The translations under genes were made by a program, and so were the position numbers. A stretch of DNA of 64,000 nucleotides from Sphingomonas citricola (GTDB lineage: Bacteria; Pseudomonadota; Alphaproteobacteria; Sphingomonadales; Sphingomonadaceae), in NCBI RefSeq assembly GCF_019429535.1, contig NZ_JAHXZM010000001.1:310001-374000 (forward strand), written 5' to 3'. Below the pieces are notes generated by a model that was given only the letters and a program-made list of their open reading frames with translations, ran no database searches and had not been told where the DNA came from. This document shows, piece by piece, positions 34,515 through 43,824 of this stretch; within the stretch, counting starts at the first letter, position 1, and each line of letters starts with the position of its first letter.

Positions 34515-34590
34515 GGGTGCCTGCTGCGGCGGGCACCCGATAGCAGAAACGGCGCGCCGGGGATGCCCGGCGCGCCGTTTCTCGTTTTCA
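34515..34590. terminator. double hairpin terminator between convergent genes
   Basis: The first hairpin pairs GGGTGCC (34515-34521) with GGCACCC (34532-34538). The second is a perfect 17-bp stem (34545-34561 with 34566-34582) around GATG, followed by CGTTTTC on the plus strand. It ends the small exported protein gene and probably also the quinone oxidoreductase transcript coming from the other side. Confidence 0.88.
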
Positions 34591-34606
34591 GGGCCGGTGC
34601 GGCCAA

Positions 34607-35608
34607 TCAGTCGAGCGTTAGCACGATCTTCCCGACATGGTCGCCCGCCTCCATGCGGCGGTGCGCGTCGGCGGCCTGCGACAGTGGGAAGGTGCGGTCC
34701 ATCACCGGCTTCAGCCGGCCCGCCTCGACGTGCGGCCACACCGTCTTGTGCAATTCGTCGGCGACGAGCCCCTTGAACGCCGCATCGCGCGCGCGCAGCG
34801 TCGATCCGGTCAGCGTGAGGCGGCGGCGCATGATCTCGAAGATCGGCACGGTCGCGGTCGCGCCGCCCTGCACTGCGATCGAGACGTGGCGCCCGTCGTC
34901 CGCGAGGCATTGCATGTTGCGCGGCACGTAATCGCCGCCGACCATGTCGAGCACCGCGGCGCAGCCCTCACCGCCGGTGATTGCCTTCACCTCGGCGACG
35001 TAATCCTGCGTCTTGTAGTTGATCGCGTGATGCGCGCCGAGCGACCGCGCCGCGGCGCATTTCTCGTCCGAGCCCGCGGTCACGATGATCGTGAGCCCGA
35101 ACAAATTGGCGAGCGCGATCGCCATCGTGCCGATGCCGCTGGTGCCGCCGTGGACGAGAACTGTGTCCCCCTCGACCGCGAAGGCGCGCTCGAACAGGTT
35201 GGTCCAGACGGTGAACAGCGTCTCCGGCAGCGCCGCGGCCTCGACCATCGACAGCGCCTCGGGCACGGGCAGGCACTGCGCGGCGGGGGCGACCGCATAT
35301 TGCGCATAGGCACCGCCCGCGACCAGCGCGCAGACCGGCTGCCCGATCATCGCCGCGTCGACCTCGTCGCCGACCGCGACGACGTGGCCGGCGAGTTCGA
35401 GCCCAAGCGTGGAGGGCGCGCCGGGGGGCGGGGGGTAGCCGCCCTTGCGCTGGAGCACGTCGGGGCGGTTCACCCCGGCGGCGGCGACGCGGATCAGCAC
35501 CTCGCCCGCGGCGGGCGTTGGGACCGGGCGCTCGACCGGGCCCAGAACCTCGGGTCCGCCCGGCGTATCCGGGTCGATCGCCAGCATCGTATCGGGCACG
35601 TCACCCAT
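34607..35608 (-). CDS. NAD(P)H quinone oxidoreductase (zeta-crystallin/QOR type)
   Basis: 333 residues of the medium-chain dehydrogenase family without zinc ligands. GVNRPDVLQRKGGYPPPPG, GLELAGHVVAVG, the NADP fold HGGTSGIGTMAIALA and DMVGGDYVPRN are typical of the PIG3/QOR group, which reduces quinones. ATG 35608 is chosen because GGGGGGAA lies seven bases upstream. A TTGACC-N17-AATAAG promoter precedes it. Confidence 0.92.
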   Translation of the reverse strand: MGDVPDTMLAIDPDTPGGPEVLGPVERPVPTPAAGEVLIRVAAAGVNRPDVLQRKGGYPPPPGAPSTLGLELAGHVVAVGDEVDAAMIGQPVCALVAGGAYAQYAVAPAAQCLPVPEALSMVEAAALPETLFTVWTNLFERAFAVEGDTVLVHGGTSGIGTMAIALANLFGLTIIVTAGSDEKCAAARSLGAHHAINYKTQDYVAEVKAITGGEGCAAVLDMVGGDYVPRNMQCLADDGRHVSIAVQGGATATVPIFEIMRRRLTLTGSTLRARDAAFKGLVADELHKTVWPHVEAGRLKPVMDRTFPLSQAADAHRRMEAGDHVGKIVLTLD

Positions 35609-35636
35609 CACCGATTTCCCCCCAATTTGCGGCGGC

Positions 35637-35665
35637 CTTATTGACTTCGCTTTTGACAGGGTCAA
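35637..35665 (-). promoter_or_regulatory. promoter of the quinone oxidoreductase gene with TTGAC-N3-GTCAA palindrome
   Basis: Minus strand TTGACC (35665-35660), 17-base spacer, AATAAG (35642-35637). The -35 lies inside the palindrome TTGAC-AGG-GTCAA (35653-35665), which also offers TTGACA to the opposite strand. This could be an operator or simply back-to-back -35 elements for the divergent DUF1192 gene. Confidence 0.45.
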
Positions 35666-35676
35666 CGTTCATCGCC

Positions 35677-35874
35677 GTGGACCTGGACGATATCCTCGGT
35701 CGCCGCGGCGACGACCCGCTGACGGCATTGCTGGCCGAGGATCTCGATCGGCTGTCGGTCGCCGAGCTGGAGGCGCGCGTCGCGGCGCTGACCGGCGAGA
35801 TCGCGCGCTGTCGCGCGAAGATCGACGGCGCGGTCAGCCACCGCGCCAGCGCCGACGCGCTGTTCCGGTCATGA
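35677..35874 (+). CDS. DUF1192 small protein
   Basis: 65 residues from GTG 35677. The pattern DDPLTALLAEDLDRLSVAELEARVAAL followed by EIARCRAKI and SHRASADALF is the DUF1192 signature found across alphaproteobacteria; the centre should form a coiled coil. Function unknown. There is no strong ribosome binding site, and a TTG at 35653 in the same frame is an alternative start. Divergent from the quinone oxidoreductase gene. Confidence 0.82.
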   Translation: MDLDDILGRRGDDPLTALLAEDLDRLSVAELEARVAALTGEIARCRAKIDGAVSHRASADALFRS

Positions 35875-36077
35875 GGGCTCCGCTCATGAGAGCCAAGATC
35901 ATGAGCCGGCAACCGCGATGACCGGCCTCGTCCGCCCGCACGCGCCGATGACGGCCGCGGCGAGGCGGGCAGGCGATCGCGCAGGGGCAGGCCCGGCGTG
36001 CGCGCGGCGTGGATTGCGCCGGAGCCAATCGATCACCGTGCACGTTTATTCCAGCGATGGCGAAGAGGGCGCGCGGC

Positions 36078-36106
36078 TTGATGCGGCGGGCACCACTACC
36101 GACATA
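36078..36106 (+). promoter_or_regulatory. candidate promoter of clpA, partly heat-shock-like
   Basis: CTTGATG with TTGATG at 36078-36083, 17-base spacer, GACATA at 36101-36106. The preceding C and the C-x-ACAT form also resemble alphaproteobacterial RpoH promoters (CTTG ... C-rich AT). The stretch 35875-36077 holds no supportable gene. Confidence 0.4.
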
Positions 36107-36158
36107 GGTTCAAAGGGCATCGCCTGTGCGGGCGGCGCCCGACAGGAGTAAGTAACCG

Positions 36159-38471
36159 ATGCCTTCTTTTGCCAGCGCTCTCGAGACCACGCTGCACAAG
36201 GCGCTCGAGGCCGCGTCCTCGCGCCGTCACGAATATGCGACGCTGGAGCACCTTCTGCTCGCGTTGATCGACGACGAGCACGCCGCCCAGGTGATGGCCG
36301 CGTGCGGCGTCGACACGGGCGAGCTGAAAACCACCGTCGCGCATTACCTCGACACCGAACTGGGCGCTTTGAAGGTCGACGCGGCGACCGATCCCTCGCC
36401 GACCAGCGGGTTCCAGCGCGTCGTCCAGCGCGCGATCCTCCACGTCCAGTCGTCGGGCCGCGACGAGGTGACGGGCGCGAACGTGCTCGTCGCGCTGTTC
36501 AGCGAGCGCGAGAGCTACGCGGTCTATTTCCTCCAGCAGCAGGACATGAGCCGGCTGGATGCGGTCAGCTACATCAGCCACGGCGTTGGCAAGGGCAACG
36601 CCACCCCGGAGGCGACCAGCGTGAAGGGTGCGGAGGAAGAGAAGAAGGAAAAAGCAGAAGGCGGGAAGAAGGGCGAGAGCGCGCTCAAGCAGTTCACCGT
36701 CGACCTGAACGAGAAGGCGAAGACCGGCAAGGTTGATCCGCTGATCGGGCGTTCGGCCGAGGTCGACCGCACGGTGCAGATCCTGTGCCGCCGTTCGAAA
36801 AACAACCCGCTCTACGTCGGCGATCCCGGCGTCGGCAAGACCGCGATCGCCGAAGGGCTGGCGCGCAAGATCGTCGAGGGCGACGTGCCCGAGGTGCTGC
36901 TGCCCGCGGTGATCTACTCGCTCGACATGGGCGCGCTGCTCGCCGGCACGCGCTACCGCGGCGATTTCGAGGAGCGGTTGAAGGCGGTCGTCAACGAACT
37001 GGAGAAGATGCCCGACGCGGTCCTGTTCATCGACGAGATCCACACCGTGATCGGTGCGGGCGCAACGAGTGGCGGCGCCATGGACGCGTCGAACCTGCTC
37101 AAGCCCGCGCTGTCGGGCGGCACGATCCGCTGCATCGGTTCGACCACCTACAAGGAATTCCGCAACCACTTCGAGAAGGATCGCGCGCTGCTGCGCCGGT
37201 TCCAGAAGATCGACGTCAACGAGCCGTCGGTCGAAGACACGATCAAGATCCTCGCCGGCCTGCGCTCGGCGTTCGAATCGCATCACTCGGTCAAGTACAC
37301 GCCCGAGGCGATCAAGTCGGCGGTGGAACTGTCGGCGCGCTACATCAACGATCGCAAGCTGCCCGACAAGGCGATCGACGTGATCGACGAGGTCGGCGCG
37401 ATGCAGATGCTGGTGGCGCCCAACAAGCGCAAGAAGACGATCACCGCGAAGGAGATCGAGCAGGTGATCGCGACGATGGCGCGCATCCCGCCGAAGTCGG
37501 TGTCGACCGACGACAAGAAGGTGCTCGAGCATCTCGAGACCGATCTGAAGCGCGTCGTGTTCGGGCAGAATGCCGCGATCGAGAAACTGTCGAGCGCGAT
37601 CAAGCTGGCGCGCGCGGGCCTGCGCGAGCCAGAGAAGCCGATCGGCAACTATCTGTTCTCGGGTCCGACCGGCGTCGGCAAGACCGAGGTCGCCAAGCAA
37701 TTGTCGACCATCCTCGGCATTCCGCTCCAGCGGTTCGACATGTCAGAGTACATGGAGCGCCACTCGGTCAGCCGGTTGATCGGTGCGCCCCCGGGCTATG
37801 TCGGGTTCGACCAGGGTGGTTTGCTCACCGACGCGGTCGACCAGAACCCGCACTGCGTGCTGCTACTCGACGAGATCGAGAAGGCGCACCCGGACCTGTT
37901 CAACATCCTGTTGCAGGTGATGGACAACGGGCGCCTGACCGACCAGCACGGCAAGACGGTCGATTTCCGCAACGTCATCCTGATCATGACGACTAATGCG
38001 GGGGCGAGCGACATGGCACGCGAGACGGTCGGCTTCGGCAATCTGACCCGCGAGGGTGAGGACGAGCAGGCGGTGCAGCGGATGTTCACGCCCGAGTTCC
38101 GCAACCGGTTGGATGCGGTGGTGCCGTTCGGTTACCTGCCGCCCGAGGTCGTCGCGCGCGTGGTCGACAAGTTCATCCTCCAGCTCGAACTGCAGCTCGC
38201 CGACCGCGACGTCCACATCAAGTTGGACGACGAGGCGAAGACGTGGCTGACGACGAAGGGCTATGACAAGCTCTACGGCGCGCGTCCGATGGGCCGGTTG
38301 ATCCAGGAGAAGATCAAGCAGCCGCTCGCCGAGGAACTGCTGTTCGGGAAGCTGGTCCACGGCGGCGAGGTGACGGTCAAGCTCAAGGACAATGCGCTCG
38401 CCTTCACGATCGAACCGGCGGCGCCCAAACCCAAGAAGAAGGGCGGCAAGGCGGCGACCGTCAAGGCGTGA
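36159..38471 (+). CDS. clpA: ClpA, AAA+ unfoldase subunit of the ClpAP protease
   Basis: 770 residues: N-domain (1-145) with ALEAASSRRHEYATLEHLL, D1 ATPase with Walker A GDPGVGKT (about 223) and Walker B FIDEIH, D2 ATPase with Walker A GPTGVGKTE (about 503) and Walker B LLDEIEKAH. The ClpP-docking tripeptide appears as VGF (624-626) where E. coli ClpA has IGL. The linker after the N-domain is unusually Glu/Lys rich (about 150-175). AGGAG precedes ATG 36159. The adaptor gene clpS, often next to clpA, is not adjacent. Confidence 0.97.
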   Translation: MPSFASALETTLHKALEAASSRRHEYATLEHLLLALIDDEHAAQVMAACGVDTGELKTTVAHYLDTELGALKVDAATDPSPTSGFQRVVQRAILHVQSSGRDEVTGANVLVALFSERESYAVYFLQQQDMSRLDAVSYISHGVGKGNATPEATSVKGAEEEKKEKAEGGKKGESALKQFTVDLNEKAKTGKVDPLIGRSAEVDRTVQILCRRSKNNPLYVGDPGVGKTAIAEGLARKIVEGDVPEVLLPAVIYSLDMGALLAGTRYRGDFEERLKAVVNELEKMPDAVLFIDEIHTVIGAGATSGGAMDASNLLKPALSGGTIRCIGSTTYKEFRNHFEKDRALLRRFQKIDVNEPSVEDTIKILAGLRSAFESHHSVKYTPEAIKSAVELSARYINDRKLPDKAIDVIDEVGAMQMLVAPNKRKKTITAKEIEQVIATMARIPPKSVSTDDKKVLEHLETDLKRVVFGQNAAIEKLSSAIKLARAGLREPEKPIGNYLFSGPTGVGKTEVAKQLSTILGIPLQRFDMSEYMERHSVSRLIGAPPGYVGFDQGGLLTDAVDQNPHCVLLLDEIEKAHPDLFNILLQVMDNGRLTDQHGKTVDFRNVILIMTTNAGASDMARETVGFGNLTREGEDEQAVQRMFTPEFRNRLDAVVPFGYLPPEVVARVVDKFILQLELQLADRDVHIKLDDEAKTWLTTKGYDKLYGARPMGRLIQEKIKQPLAEELLFGKLVHGGEVTVKLKDNALAFTIEPAAPKPKKKGGKAATVKA

Positions 38472-38496
38472 ACCGCGCCGAGCGGTGAATGAGACG

Positions 38497-38535
38497 AACC
38501 CCGGCCGGGGGACTGGCCGGGGTTTCGTTTTTCGG
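38497..38535 (+). terminator. rho-independent terminator of clpA
   Basis: AACCCCGGCC (38497-38506) pairs with GGCCGGGGTT (38515-38524), 8-base loop, followed by TCGTTTTTCG. It is 25 bases after the clpA stop. Confidence 0.9.
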
Positions 38536-38639
38536 GTGGTTACTCGCTGCCGTTGTGCCGCCGGGTGGGAGGAGCGTGGGCTTGGCGACGACGATCGGGG
38601 TAGGGACGGGCGTTTGGTGAACGAGAGTTGCCCGGCCGA

Positions 38640-39218
38640 TCAGCCGGCGAGCGCCTCGCTGAAATGGCGGCGGCACAAGGCGACGTAGCGGTCGTTGCCG
38701 CCGATCTCGGTCTGCTGCCCCTGCGCGATCGGGCGGCCGCTGTCGTCGACGCGCAGGTTCATCGTCGCCTTGCGCCCGCACGCACAGACCGATTTGATCT
38801 CGATCAGCGAGTCGGCGAGCGCGAGTAGCCGCGCCGAGCCGGGGAAGAGCTGCCCCTGGAAATCGGTGCGCAGGCCGTAGGCGAGGACGGGGACGCCGAG
38901 CCTGTCGGCGAGCCAGGCGAGTTGGTCGACCTGCGCGTCGGTCAGGAACTGCGCCTCGTCGACCAGCACGCAGGCGAGCGGCGTGACGTCGTGGCGCGCG
39001 GCGACCTCAGCGGCAATGTCGGTGGCGGTGTCGAACGGGGTCGCCGGCGCGGACAGGCCGATCCGCGAGGTGATTGTCCCCGCAGCGAAGCGGTCGTCGA
39101 TCGCGGCGGTGAACAGCATCGTTGTCATGCCGCGCTCGCGATAGTTGAAGTCGGCCTGGAGCAGGTTGGTCGACTTGCCCGCATTCATGCTGGCATAATA
39201 GAAATACAGCTTGGCCAC
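38640..39218 (-). CDS. tdk: thymidine kinase (type II)
   Basis: 192 residues. P-loop YYASMNAGKST (about 9-17), the DEAQFLTD motif, lasso-type residues in GLRTDFQGQLFPGS, and a C-terminal zinc site with CxC (VCACGRKA) and C-x-x-H (LCRRHF). Phosphorylates thymidine in the salvage pathway. Last gene of the rimP-nusA-infB operon, 12 bases after rbfA, in the place where truB is often found. Confidence 0.95.
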   Translation of the reverse strand: MAKLYFYYASMNAGKSTNLLQADFNYRERGMTTMLFTAAIDDRFAAGTITSRIGLSAPATPFDTATDIAAEVAARHDVTPLACVLVDEAQFLTDAQVDQLAWLADRLGVPVLAYGLRTDFQGQLFPGSARLLALADSLIEIKSVCACGRKATMNLRVDDSGRPIAQGQQTEIGGNDRYVALCRRHFSEALAG

Positions 39219-39230
39219 GGCCGCCCCGCG

Positions 39231-39617
39231 TTATTCGGCGTCGAGGTCGCGCGCGACTTCCGGGCGACGCAGCAGCGCGTCGATGTGGCTGCCCTCGTCG
39301 AAGCTCTCGTCGGCGAGGAACTTGAGCTTGGCGGCATATTTGTTCTGCACGCGGTGCGCGACCTCGCGCTGGAGATAGGCCGTGTTGGTGCGCAGCGCCT
39401 TCAGCACGGCATCCTCGTCGCGGCCGAGCAGCGGTTTCACGAACACGGTCGCGTGGCGCAGGTCGGGCGACATGCGCACCTCGGTGACGCTGACGACGTG
39501 GCGAGCGAGCGTCTCGTCGTGGACGTCGCCGCGCTGGAGGATTTCGGACAGGACATGGCGTACCTGCTCGCCGACGCGGAGCGTGCGGACCGAGCGTTCG
39601 CCCTGCTGGTCATTCAT
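39231..39617 (-). CDS. rbfA: RbfA, 30S ribosome-binding factor A
   Basis: 128 residues from ATG 39617 (GGTGA five bases upstream; an ATG four codons earlier is possible). Single KH-like domain: [37 protein letters not shown], and the C-terminal [16 protein letters not shown]. Needed for maturation of the 16S rRNA 5' end. The start lies inside the end of the VOC gene, so the two are translationally coupled. Confidence 0.95.
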   Translation of the reverse strand: MNDQQGERSVRTLRVGEQVRHVLSEILQRGDVHDETLARHVVSVTEVRMSPDLRHATVFVKPLLGRDEDAVLKALRTNTAYLQREVAHRVQNKYAAKLKFLADESFDEGSHIDALLRRPEVARDLDAE

Positions 39618-39990
39618 GATCGTCACCATTCATGTCGGTGTAGAAGGTCAGCCGGTTGTGCGAAGGGTCGTGCACCGCGAACTCGCGCGTGCCCCACGGC
39701 GTCGACTGCGGCGCGCCGGGGCGTGCATTCCCGAACCCCTTGTCGCGCAGCGCGGCGGCGTAGGCCGTCACGTCGTCGCACGCGATCCGCACTGCGGCAC
39801 CGGGCGCCGCGTCGCCGTAATGTTCGGAGAGGTGGAGCACGCACTCACCCCGCCGCACGCCCAGGTAGAGCGGCATCCCCGGTTCGAACCGGTGTTCGAA
39901 CACCAGCTCGAAGCCGAGGAAATCGAGGTAGAACGCCCGCGTGCGTGCTTCGTCGAAGCTGCGCAGCACGGGCGTGACGGGGCCGAGCAT
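39610..39990 (-). CDS. VOC-family protein (glyoxalase/bleomycin-resistance fold)
   Basis: 126 residues with two beta-alpha-beta-beta-beta modules: [20 protein letters not shown] then [13 protein letters not shown], and [22 protein letters not shown]. The single-chain bleomycin-resistance-like form fits; the substrate is unknown. It lies between infB (six-base gap) and rbfA (overlapping), an unusual place for such a gene, and must share their transcription. Confidence 0.88.
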   Translation of the reverse strand: MLGPVTPVLRSFDEARTRAFYLDFLGFELVFEHRFEPGMPLYLGVRRGECVLHLSEHYGDAAPGAAVRIACDDVTAYAAALRDKGFGNARPGAPQSTPWGTREFAVHDPSHNRLTFYTDMNGDDHE

Positions 39991-39996
39991 CGCCGG

Positions 39997-42846
39997 TTAG
40001 AGCGTGCGCTCGCGCAGCTCGACCTCGTAGGTTTCCAGATAGTCGCCCGCCTTGATGTCGGTGAAGTTCTGCGTGAACGTCACACCGCATTCCAGCCCGG
40101 CGCGGACCTCGGCGACGTCGTCCTTGAATCGACGAAGCGACGCGATCTCGCCCTGGTAGATGATGACGTCCTGGCGCGTGATACGTGCCTTGAGCGCCTT
40201 GCGGATGACACCGTCGGTGACGAGCAGACCCGCCGCGCGACCATGCTTGCCGGCCGAGAAGACCTCGCGGATCTCGGCGCGACCGACGACCGTCTCGAAC
40301 GCCTCGGGCCCGAGCTCGCCCGCCATGCCGGCGCGGATCTCGTCGATGAGGTCGTAGATGACGTCGTAGTATTTCAGCGCCACCTTCTGCCGCTCGGCGA
40401 TCTCGCGTGCCTTGGCGTTCGCGCGGACGTTGAAGCCGATGATCGGCGCGCCGCTGGCACCCGCCAGCGTTACGTCGCTCTCGGTGATGCCGCCGACGCC
40501 CGAATGAAGGACGCGCGCGCGGATCAGATCGGTCGAGATCTTGTTGATCGACGCGACGATCGCCTCGACCGTCCCTTGCGTGTCCGCCTTGACGACGAGC
40601 GGATATTCGATCGCCTTGTTCGCGGCGAGCGCCGAGAACATGCTCTCGAGGCTGGCGGGGGCCGAGGTGGTGCGCTTCTGCGTCAGCACGCCCTGGCGAT
40701 ATTCCGCCACTTCGCGCGCACGCTGCTCGTTCTCGACCACCTGCATCTGATCGCCCGCCGACGGCGTGCCGGTGATGCCCAGCACCTCGACCGGCATCGA
40801 CGGTTCCGCCTTCTTGAGCTGGCGGCCCTTGTCGTCGACGATCGCGCGGACCTTGCCGCTTTCCGCGCCGACGACAAACACGTCGCCGACCTTCAGCGTG
40901 CCGCGCGTGACGAGCACGGTCGCGACCGGACCGCGGCCCTTGTCGAGCTTCGCCTCGATCACGCTGCCCTCGGCATCGCGATCGGGGTTGGCGCGCAGTT
41001 CGAGCAGTTCGGCCTGGAGCTGGATCTTCTCGATCAGCGTGTCGAGCCCGGTCTTCTTGAGCGCGGACACCTCGACGTCCTGCGTCTCGCCGCCCATTTC
41101 CTCGACCTGGACGTCGTGCTCGAGCAGACGCTCGCGCACGCGCTGCGGGTTGGCGTCGTGCTTGTCGACCTTGTTGATCGCGACGATCATCGGCTTGCCC
41201 GCCGCCTTGGTGTGATTGATCGCCTCGATCGTCTGCGGCATCAACCCGTCGTCGGCGGCGACCACCAGCACCACAATGTCGGTCACGTCGGCACCGCGCG
41301 CACGCATCGCAGTGAACGCCTCGTGGCCGGGCGTGTCGAGGAAGGTGATCTTCGACTTGTCCTTAAGCGTCACCTGATACGCACCGATGTGCTGGGTGAT
41401 GCCGCCGGCTTCGCCACGCACCACATCGGTGCCGCGCAGCGCGTCGAGCAGGCTCGTCTTGCCGTGATCGACGTGGCCCATGATCGTGACCACCGGCGGA
41501 CGCGGCTGCAGATCGGCCTCGGCGTCGGGGGCGGTATCGAACGCGAGATCGACGTCCGAATCCGACACGCGGACGATGTTGTGGCCGAATTCGGTCACCA
41601 GCAGTTCGGCGGTGTCCTGATCGATCGACTGCGTCATCGTGACGGGCATGCCCATCTTGAACAGCGCCTTGACCAGATCGGCACCACGCTCCGCCATACG
41701 GTTGGCGAGTTCCTGCACGGTGATGACCTCGGGCACCTGCACGTCGCGGACCTGCTTGGCCTGCGGCTCGCGCGGGCCACCGAAGCCACGCTTCTCCTTC
41801 TCACGCGCGCGCTTGAGTGCCGCGAGGCTGCGGGCGCGGGCGCCGTCCTCGTTCAGCGCGCGATTGACGGTCAGCTTGCCGCCGCGGCGCTCGTCCGACT
41901 TGCGGTCGCGCTGCGTCGGGCGCGACGGCGGCGCGGTGCGCGCGGCCATCGTGCCCGCGGGCATCGGACGCGCGGCGTTGCCGGTCGTGCCCGACGCTGC
42001 CTGCGGAGCCGCCGCCGGTGCGGGCTTGGGCTCGGGTTTCGGCTGCGGCTTGGGGATTTCGGGACGCGCGACCGGCGAGAAGCGACGCGGCGCGGGCATC
42101 GCGGGATCGCGCGCGAGTTCCACGGTCGGCCGCGGCGCGGGCGCCGGGGCAGGTGTGGGCGCGGGAGCTGGTGCAGGCGTGGGTGCGGGCGTCGGGGCCG
42201 GTGCGGGAGCCGCTGCCTCGACCGGCGCTGGCGCCGGCGTCGCTGCGGGAGCCGGGGTCGGCTCAGGCGCGGGCGGCGTTTCGCGGATCACGGGGCGGAA
42301 ACCGCGCGCACCCATCGGGGTCGCGACGGTCGGGGCCGGCGCTGCCTCGGGGGCGGGCGTCGGAGCCGCCTGGGGCTTGGGCGCGGGGGTCGGCGCGGGC
42401 GCGGGTGCCGGGGGCGCTGCCTGCGCCTCAGCCTCGGCGCGACGCTTTTCCTCGGCGCGCGCGCGCTCGGCCTCGGCGGCCTGCTGACGCTCGGCTTCCT
42501 GGCGGCGACGCGTTTCCTCCAGCGCATGCATGCGCTGCTCTTCGGCCTCGCGCAGCAGGCGGGCCTGACGCTCCTGTGGCGTCTCGTTGCTCACGGCCGG
42601 GCGCTGCGGCGCGGCGGGACGCGGTGCCGCCGCCGGGGCGGGCGCGGGCGTCGGCTCGGGCGCAGCAGTCTGCTCGGGTGCCGCACCCTGCGGACCGAGC
42701 ACGCGGCGACGCTTCACCTCGACCACCACCGTATTGCTACGGCCGTGGCTGAAGCTCTGCTTCACCTTGCCGGTCTCGACCGTGCGCTTCAGCCCCAGCG
42801 GCTGGCGCATTCCGAGTTTCGGCTTGTCGTTGTCGGTCTCGCTCAC
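39997..42846 (-). CDS. infB: IF-2, translation initiation factor
   Basis: 949 residues from GTG 42846, which overlaps the ylxR stop as GTGA. A long Pro/Ala/Glu-rich N-terminal region (about 60-300) with PAPAPTP repeats is followed by the G domain: [14 protein letters not shown] (about 455), [13 protein letters not shown] (about 558), then the beta-barrel and fMet-tRNA-binding C-terminal domain. The GTPase delivers initiator tRNA to the ribosome. The N-terminal low-complexity region is far longer than in E. coli but usual in sphingomonads. Confidence 0.97.
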   Translation of the reverse strand: MSETDNDKPKLGMRQPLGLKRTVETGKVKQSFSHGRSNTVVVEVKRRRVLGPQGAAPEQTAAPEPTPAPAPAAAPRPAAPQRPAVSNETPQERQARLLREAEEQRMHALEETRRRQEAERQQAAEAERARAEEKRRAEAEAQAAPPAPAPAPTPAPKPQAAPTPAPEAAPAPTVATPMGARGFRPVIRETPPAPEPTPAPAATPAPAPVEAAAPAPAPTPAPTPAPAPAPTPAPAPAPRPTVELARDPAMPAPRRFSPVARPEIPKPQPKPEPKPAPAAAPQAASGTTGNAARPMPAGTMAARTAPPSRPTQRDRKSDERRGGKLTVNRALNEDGARARSLAALKRAREKEKRGFGGPREPQAKQVRDVQVPEVITVQELANRMAERGADLVKALFKMGMPVTMTQSIDQDTAELLVTEFGHNIVRVSDSDVDLAFDTAPDAEADLQPRPPVVTIMGHVDHGKTSLLDALRGTDVVRGEAGGITQHIGAYQVTLKDKSKITFLDTPGHEAFTAMRARGADVTDIVVLVVAADDGLMPQTIEAINHTKAAGKPMIVAINKVDKHDANPQRVRERLLEHDVQVEEMGGETQDVEVSALKKTGLDTLIEKIQLQAELLELRANPDRDAEGSVIEAKLDKGRGPVATVLVTRGTLKVGDVFVVGAESGKVRAIVDDKGRQLKKAEPSMPVEVLGITGTPSAGDQMQVVENEQRAREVAEYRQGVLTQKRTTSAPASLESMFSALAANKAIEYPLVVKADTQGTVEAIVASINKISTDLIRARVLHSGVGGITESDVTLAGASGAPIIGFNVRANAKAREIAERQKVALKYYDVIYDLIDEIRAGMAGELGPEAFETVVGRAEIREVFSAGKHGRAAGLLVTDGVIRKALKARITRQDVIIYQGEIASLRRFKDDVAEVRAGLECGVTFTQNFTDIKAGDYLETYEVELRERTL

Positions 42847-43601
42847 TCAAATTCCTCGTTCATCGTCACGGCCGTAGGCGCCAAGTTCGAGGCAAGCTCG
42901 GGACCGGGCGCCGATGCGCCTTGCGAGGCCGTTTCGCAAGGTGCCGGGATAGGATCAGGGCCGATAAAGTGCAGCCAGCGACCGAGCGCCTCGCCCAGTC
43001 GTTCGGCCGCCGCGCGGTCGGTGACGCCGATGTGTACCACATTCTCGCGGCCCAGCGCCAACGACAATATGGGGCGTTCGACGGGAAGAACCAGACCCTT
43101 CAGGTCGCTTCCCTCGCGGTCGGAGCCGACGCGCCACGCCTGCGCGAGCTTGCGCACCCCGTCGTCGCCCGCGTCAGCAGCGTGATAGAGCGCGCGAAGC
43201 TGCTGCCCGCGCGCCGCATTCTCGATCCGCTCGGCCCCCGTCAGCAGATGGCCGGCGCGCGCCTCCAGCCCCAGGCGGTCGAGTGCGTTCTTCTCCAGCG
43301 CGGTCGCGATCTGCTGCGGCAGCGTGTCGGGGACGTTGACGTCACTCGACTTGAACGCGCGCGCGAGCGCGCCGCGCAGCCGGCCCTTGGGCAGCGCCTG
43401 CTCGAGCGCGGCGCGCGTGACGCCGATCCAGGCACCGCGGCCCGGCGCCTTGGCGCGGACGTCGGGATACACCTGTCCGTCGGGGCCGAGCACGACGCGC
43501 ACGAGCGCGTGCGCGGGCGCGCGTTCGCGCGTCAGGATACAGGAGCGGGTGGGGCCGTCTATCTCGGACGGGACGGGCGCCTCATGGTCGGGGTTCCGCA
43601 T
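42843..43601 (-). CDS. ylxR: YlxR (DUF448) - L7Ae-like RNA-binding protein
   Basis: 252 residues. N-terminal DUF448 domain (about 15-90): CILTRERAPAHALVRVVLGPDG and KAPGRGAWIGVTRAAL, where a GRGAW/Y motif marks the RNA-binding surface. The C-terminal half (about 100-200) has an L7Ae-like fold region (LTGAERIENAARGQQLRALYHAADA). It is conserved between nusA and infB. ATG 43601 with AGGGAGAC upstream; the start lies inside the tautomerase gene by 20 bases. Confidence 0.9.
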   Translation of the reverse strand: MRNPDHEAPVPSEIDGPTRSCILTRERAPAHALVRVVLGPDGQVYPDVRAKAPGRGAWIGVTRAALEQALPKGRLRGALARAFKSSDVNVPDTLPQQIATALEKNALDRLGLEARAGHLLTGAERIENAARGQQLRALYHAADAGDDGVRKLAQAWRVGSDREGSDLKGLVLPVERPILSLALGRENVVHIGVTDRAAAERLGEALGRWLHFIGPDPIPAPCETASQGASAPGPELASNLAPTAVTMNEEFE

Positions 43602-43824
43602 CAGCGTCTCCCTTGTCGGTAAGGGCGGGGGCGGGCGAGTCGCGATCGGCGATCAACTGCCCGCCCGCGCCATAGTTCTCGGTGCTGACTTCCTCGATCA
43701 CGATCTGCACCGCGGCCGGGTTCTTACCCAGCCGCGTGACCAGCGAGGACGTGACATCGGCCACGATCCCCGCTTTCTGCTCCTTGGTCGCAGTGCCTGC
43801 GAGACGGATCGACACGAACGGCAT
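43582..43824 (-). CDS. 4-oxalocrotonate tautomerase-family protein
   Basis: 80 residues starting MPFVSIRLAGTATKEQKAGI. After removal of Met the catalytic Pro-1 of the tautomerase family would be exposed; VTSSLVTRLGKNPAAVQIVIEEV matches the family core. The last 20 residues (DSPAPALTDKGDADAEPRP, shown in part) are an unusual acidic tail. The ATG shares one base with the nusA stop and the stop lies inside ylxR, so the three are tightly coupled. The substrate is unknown. Confidence 0.85.
   Translation of the reverse strand: MPFVSIRLAGTATKEQKAGIVADVTSSLVTRLGKNPAAVQIVIEEVSTENYGAGGQLIADRDSPAPALTDKGDADAEPRP

Noticed and set aside
35918..36151. A 77-codon frame just before clpA, considered as a possible clpS
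   Set aside because: The translation has none of the ClpS features and overlaps the probable clpA promoter and ribosome binding site.
42110..42700. Repetitive GCGGGCGC-type tracts, considered as a non-coding repeat array
   Set aside because: They encode the Pro/Ala-rich N-terminal region of IF-2, in frame and without interruption.
39382..43185. A 1267-codon open frame on the plus strand across the infB region
   Set aside because: It is antisense to rbfA, infB and ylxR and contains Arg/Gly-rich low-complexity sequence that mirrors the IF-2 Pro/Ala linker.
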